From assembly GCA_022865365.1 (NCBI GenBank), contig JALHSW010000579.1, forward strand, positions 1-8,932: 8,932 bases of DNA. Direction: 5' to 3'. Positions within the stretch are counted from its first letter, which is position 1. Each line of letters begins with the position of its first letter. Positions 7,000 to 8,932 of this stretch are shown piece after piece. The notes under the pieces were generated by a model that was given only the letters and a program-made list of their open reading frames with translations, ran no database searches and was not told the origin of the DNA. This DNA comes from Acidimicrobiia bacterium (GTDB lineage Bacteria; Actinomycetota; Acidimicrobiia; IMCC26256; PALSA-555). The position numbers were made by a program, and so were the translations under genes.

Positions 7000-7068
7000 A
7001 TTCCCGGTCAGGCATTCCCGGTCAGGCATTCCCGGTCAGGCATTCCCGGGCAGGCATTCCCGGTGGCT
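6999..7068. repeat. 14-bp tandem repeat, about 4.7 copies
   Basis: The unit CATTCCCGGTCAGG is repeated head to tail. Copies at 6999, 7013 and 7027 are identical, the copy at 7041 has one T-to-G change, and the copy at 7055 matches for its first 10 bases and then degrades into the end of the Rpf-like gene. There are no spacers, so this is not a CRISPR array. The unit length is not a multiple of three and the array abuts a stop codon, so it is non-coding. Such arrays can vary in copy number by replication slippage. Confidence 0.93.
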
Positions 7069-7592
7069 CAGCAGCCACCCCACGGGCGACAGCCGACCTG
7101 GGCGTAGGCCTCGGCGGCCCAGGCGTCCTGCACGTCCTCGGGGGCCTGGTCTGCCGTGGCGTAGCCGCCGTACCCGGCCCAGGTGGACTCGAGCACCTGG
7201 TACTTCCCGGCCGCTCCGGAGCGTGAGTTCACGGCCATCGGGTTGCACTTGGACTCGCGGTAGATGACGTGACCGGGGATCGAGCCGGCGCACGTGCCAC
7301 CGCCTCCACCGCTCCCGCCGGAAGTACCGCCGGAGGAACGGCGGCTGCCGGCAGCCTGGGCGGCCTCGAGGGCCTGGGCGTACGCAACGGCACCGAAGTA
7401 CTTCTCGACGTTGGCGCGCCGTGCGTGAGTCACCAGCGAGGCGTCGAGTGCCCCGCTCTTCAGGGTGGCGGCGTCCAGCCGCTCCACATGCGGTGGATGG
7501 GTGTCTCCTGAGCTCGCTACCGCCTGCGTCAGCGGCAGCATCACCGCGGCGATGCCCGTCAGGGCAACGCCGATGAGCATGAAGCGTCGCAT
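7068..7592 (-). CDS. Small secreted Rpf/transglycosylase-like peptidoglycan hydrolase
   Basis: This 174-residue exported protein probably cleaves peptidoglycan. It has a signal peptide with a MRRF basic start, a hydrophobic core at 5-23 and a likely cut after AVA (24-26). A helical, Ala/Arg-containing stretch runs to about residue 84, followed by a Ser/Gly linker (86-99). The C-terminal domain from about 100 to 174 resembles the transglycosylase-like/resuscitation-promoting-factor fold: IYRESKCNP (110-118, with E113 the likely catalytic Glu), AVNSRSGAAGKYQVLESTW (120-138), GYGGYATADQAP (140-151), VQDAWAAEAYAQVG (154-167) and a terminal CRPWGGC. Four cysteines (C101, C116, C168, C174) could form two disulfides that lock this small domain. 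The start at ATG 7592 is set by a good Shine-Dalgarno sequence and the signal peptide. A longer in-frame start at 7676 adds a basic, unnatural N-terminus. Assignment to Rpf rather than an Slt-like family is tentative. Confidence 0.87.
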   Translation of the reverse strand: MRRFMLIGVALTGIAAVMLPLTQAVASSGDTHPPHVERLDAATLKSGALDASLVTHARRANVEKYFGAVAYAQALEAAQAAGSRRSSGGTSGGSGGGGGTCAGSIPGHVIYRESKCNPMAVNSRSGAAGKYQVLESTWAGYGGYATADQAPEDVQDAWAAEAYAQVGCRPWGGC

Positions 7593-7599
7593 CTCTGTG

Positions 7600-7607
7600 T
7601 CCTTTCC
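7600..7607 (-). promoter_or_regulatory. Strong ribosome binding site of the Rpf-like gene
   Basis: GGAAAGGA on the minus strand ends 7 nt before the ATG at 7592. It is the best Shine-Dalgarno match in the window and fixes the start of the secreted protein. Confidence 0.8.
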
Positions 7608-7684
7608 GTTGCTGGTCCTCCGTGCCCGGACGCGCGCGCGCCAGACAGAACTGGAGGAAAGGGAGGAAGCTCGCAAACCGTCGA

Positions 7685-7712
7685 ACTACAACGGTGGAAC
7701 TTCCAGGGACAA
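7685..7712 (-). promoter_or_regulatory. Possible promoter of the Rpf-like gene
   Basis: On the minus strand TTGTCC (7712-7707) and TGTAGT (7690-7685) are separated by 16 bp; each matches the sigma-70 consensus at four of six positions. This would give a leader of roughly 85-90 nt that runs through a pyrimidine-rich tract (7641-7670) and a CG-alternating run (7631-7640). A second -10-like hexamer, TAGGGT (7717-7712), lies just upstream without a good -35. A short palindrome, TGGAAGTTCCA (7696-7706), sits in the spacer. The call is weak. Confidence 0.3.
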
Positions 7713-7819
7713 CCCTAGGCGGCCCGGGTGAGCGATACCGGAGTCCTGGTCCCGCGATCTCCGCTCCCGTGAACCATGTCACGCCGTAGAACCGGCAAAT
7801 CGGACATTCTCTCGCTGCG

Positions 7820-7872
7820 CCCGGCGGACCGGGGGGGCTCAGGACGTCAAGCGGGAGGCGGTGCCGCTCCCG
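7820..7872 (-). terminator. Weak hairpins after the oxidoreductase gene, possible terminator
   Basis: Two short inverted repeats lie 10-65 bp past the oxidoreductase stop: CGGGAG/CTCCCG (7852-7857 with 7867-7872, 9-nt loop) and CCCGG/CCGGG (7820-7824 with 7829-7833, 4-nt CGGA loop) next to a run of seven G on the plus strand. No U-tract follows. Either could end the transcript, but short GC stems are common by chance at this base composition. Confidence 0.3.
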
Positions 7873-7882
7873 ATCTGAGGAC

Positions 7883-8932
7883 TCAGCCCGTTCGGCGCAG
7901 GTCGTCGAGCACGGCCATCGCGGCGTTGCGGCCGTTCACCCCCATGACGGATCCACCGGGGTGGGTGGCCGCCCCGCACAGGTAGACACCGGGCACGGAG
8001 GTCCGGGCCGCAAACCGGTGCTCCCACATCTGGTCCGGGAGAATCTCGCCCTGGAAGATGTGGCCGCCCGTGAGGCCGATCTTCTCCTCGACGTCGGGGG
8101 GCCCGAGCACCTGGCGCTCGACGACACAGTCGGCGACATCGGGAGCGAAGCGGGCGATCGCCGCGAGGGTCGCATCCGCGATCTCCTCACGACGCTCCTC
8201 CCAGGTGCCCGCGGCGAGCGTGTACGGCACGAACTGCGCGAACACGCTCATCGTGTGCCGGTCGGGGGGCGCGACCGACGGGTCATACGGAGTCTGGAAG
8301 TACAGCTCACACCACTCCGGCGCGGGCTCGCCCGAGCGGGCGGCAACGTAGGCGGCCTGGGTCGCGTCGATGCCGCGCCCGATCTCGACCTGGGCCCGGA
8401 ACACCTCTGGGTCGCCCTTCGCGGCCGGGAAGGTCGGGAGGCGAGACAACCCACAGTTGAGCTTGATCACCGGGCTGGTGATCCGCCACGCGTCGACCTT
8501 CGCTCGTAGGCCCGGGTCCGCGTTCTCGCCGAGGAGCGCGACGGTGCGCACGGGGTCGGCGTTGCTCACGACCGCGGCCGCTCGGATCGTCTCGCCACCT
8601 TCCAGGACGACGCCCTCGCCGGGGAGGATCGCGGCGACGGGCAGCCCTGCCGCGATCACCGCTCCCGCGGTGTTGGCCGCGTCGGCGAGGCAGAACGACA
8701 CCCTCCCCAGCCCGCCCTCGACAAAGCCCCACCCACCGAGCAACCCGAGGCTGTGGTGGGCGTGGACCCACGCCGTCCCGGGATCGCGCGGACCCGCGAA
8801 CGTGCCGATCACGCCTTGGCCATGAAGGGCAGTGCGGAGACGCTCGTCGCGCACGTATCGCTCCACCACATCAGCGAGCGACGCTTCGAGCACCACCTCG
8901 AGCGCCTCGACGTCATCGGCGAAGAGCTCCTC
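7883..8932 (-). CDS. Phytoene desaturase/PYROXD2-like FAD-dependent oxidoreductase, C-terminal part (5' end outside window)
   Basis: The frame is open to the right edge (EELFADDVEAL precedes the first in-frame GTG at 8896), so the N-terminal FAD-binding GxGxxG region and true start lie outside. About 349 residues are visible. Matches to the amine-oxidase/phytoene-desaturase-like NAD(P)/FAD oxidoreductases include GVIGTFAGPRDPGTAWVHAHH followed by LGGWGFVEGGLG, VVSNADPVRTVALLG, and the C-terminal FAD-contacting GVYLCGAATHPGGSVMG at about 7940-7990 followed by NGRNAA. This end is typical of the PYROXD2/CrtI-like group, which uses FAD to oxidise or isomerise hydrophobic substrates. The substrate here is unknown and no carotenoid genes are visible nearby. 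The C-terminus is intact and of normal form. A 290-bp gap separates it from the Rpf-like gene, so they are probably separate transcripts. Confidence 0.93.
   Translation of the reverse strand, partial: EELFADDVEALEVVLEASLADVVERYVRDERLRTALHGQGVIGTFAGPRDPGTAWVHAHHSLGLLGGWGFVEGGLGRVSFCLADAANTAGAVIAAGLPVAAILPGEGVVLEGGETIRAAAVVSNADPVRTVALLGENADPGLRAKVDAWRITSPVIKLNCGLSRLPTFPAAKGDPEVFRAQVEIGRGIDATQAAYVAARSGEPAPEWCELYFQTPYDPSVAPPDRHTMSVFAQFVPYTLAAGTWEERREEIADATLAAIARFAPDVADCVVERQVLGPPDVEEKIGLTGGHIFQGEILPDQMWEHRFAARTSVPGVYLCGAATHPGGSVMGVNGRNAAMAVLDDLRRTG

Larger units (their letters stand above)
7593..7882. other. 290-bp intergenic region between the oxidoreductase and the Rpf-like gene
   Basis: No credible gene is visible on either strand. 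The left half holds the leader and probable promoter of the Rpf-like gene, and the right end holds weak hairpins past the oxidoreductase stop. I looked for the c-di-AMP (ydaO-type) riboswitch that often precedes actinobacterial rpf genes and did not find its conserved blocks. Confidence 0.6.

Noticed and set aside
6862..7029. An upstream ATG start for the kinase at 7029
   Set aside because: The extra 56 residues would be encoded by the tandem repeat and both hairpins. A ribosome site sits instead before the GTG at 6861.
6999..7068. CRISPR array
   Set aside because: The units are 14 bp and directly adjacent with no spacers, and no cas gene is present.
5263..7107. A 614-codon open frame on the plus strand opposite the kinase gene
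   Set aside because: It is the antisense shadow of the kinase, expected at this GC content. Its translation is compositionally odd (rich in Glu, His, Arg and Asp) with no recognisable domain, while the opposite strand has all the kinase motifs.
7593..7882. c-di-AMP (ydaO-type) riboswitch upstream of the Rpf-like gene
   Set aside because: The conserved GGGGUGAAU-like and CCCGAACCCGACAGCUAACCU-type blocks (recalled consensus) are not recognisable on the minus strand. A covariance-model search would be decisive.
7776..7985. A 69-codon plus-strand frame starting at 7776
   Set aside because: It overlaps the 3' end of the oxidoreductase in antisense, has no good ribosome site and shows no recognisable feature.

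Overview
The window is GC-rich DNA (about two thirds G+C or more, with GTG starts and 4-bp GTGA gene overlaps) with the look of a high-GC actinobacterium. The gene content fits this: a coenzyme-F420-type luciferase-like oxidoreductase, a DUF427 protein, a secreted resuscitation-promoting-factor-like muralytic protein and an AarF/UbiB kinase. I would guess an Acidimicrobiia-like lineage, but that is an inference from the gene set and not a phylogenetic result.

Layout. Bases 1-2099 hold three rightward genes: the 3' part of a conserved gene of unknown function, an LLM-class flavin/F420 oxidoreductase, and a DUF427 protein. They are packed with a 7-bp gap and then a 4-bp overlap, so they are probably one transcript. 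All remaining genes point left. Read in their own direction, from the right edge, they are: a phytoene-desaturase/PYROXD2-like FAD oxidoreductase (5' end outside the window), a small secreted transglycosylase/Rpf-like protein, a UbiB/AarF-family kinase, a TetR repressor, a 14-TM DHA2-family drug exporter and an Fpg/Nei-family DNA glycosylase. The two groups converge at 2099/2120 with a 20-bp gap.

How they work together. The clearest functional unit is TetR, exporter and glycosylase at 5280-2120. A perfect 8-bp-arm palindrome lies just before the repressor start. The repressor and exporter overlap by 4 bp, and the exporter stop lies 4 bp before the glycosylase start. This suggests one self-repressed, inducible transcript carrying efflux plus a base-excision-repair enzyme. 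The glycosylase is unusual: one zinc-finger cysteine is Glu and the conserved helix-two-turn-helix Asn is Arg. The kinase and the Rpf-like gene appear to be separately expressed. The 206-bp gap between them is densely structured, with a 14-bp tandem repeat and two long perfect hairpins.

I see no tRNA, rRNA, CRISPR array, insertion sequence or phage gene. Most of the window is ordinary chromosomal housekeeping and accessory content. The items most worth a second look are the degenerate glycosylase inside the efflux operon and the repeat/hairpin intergenic region.
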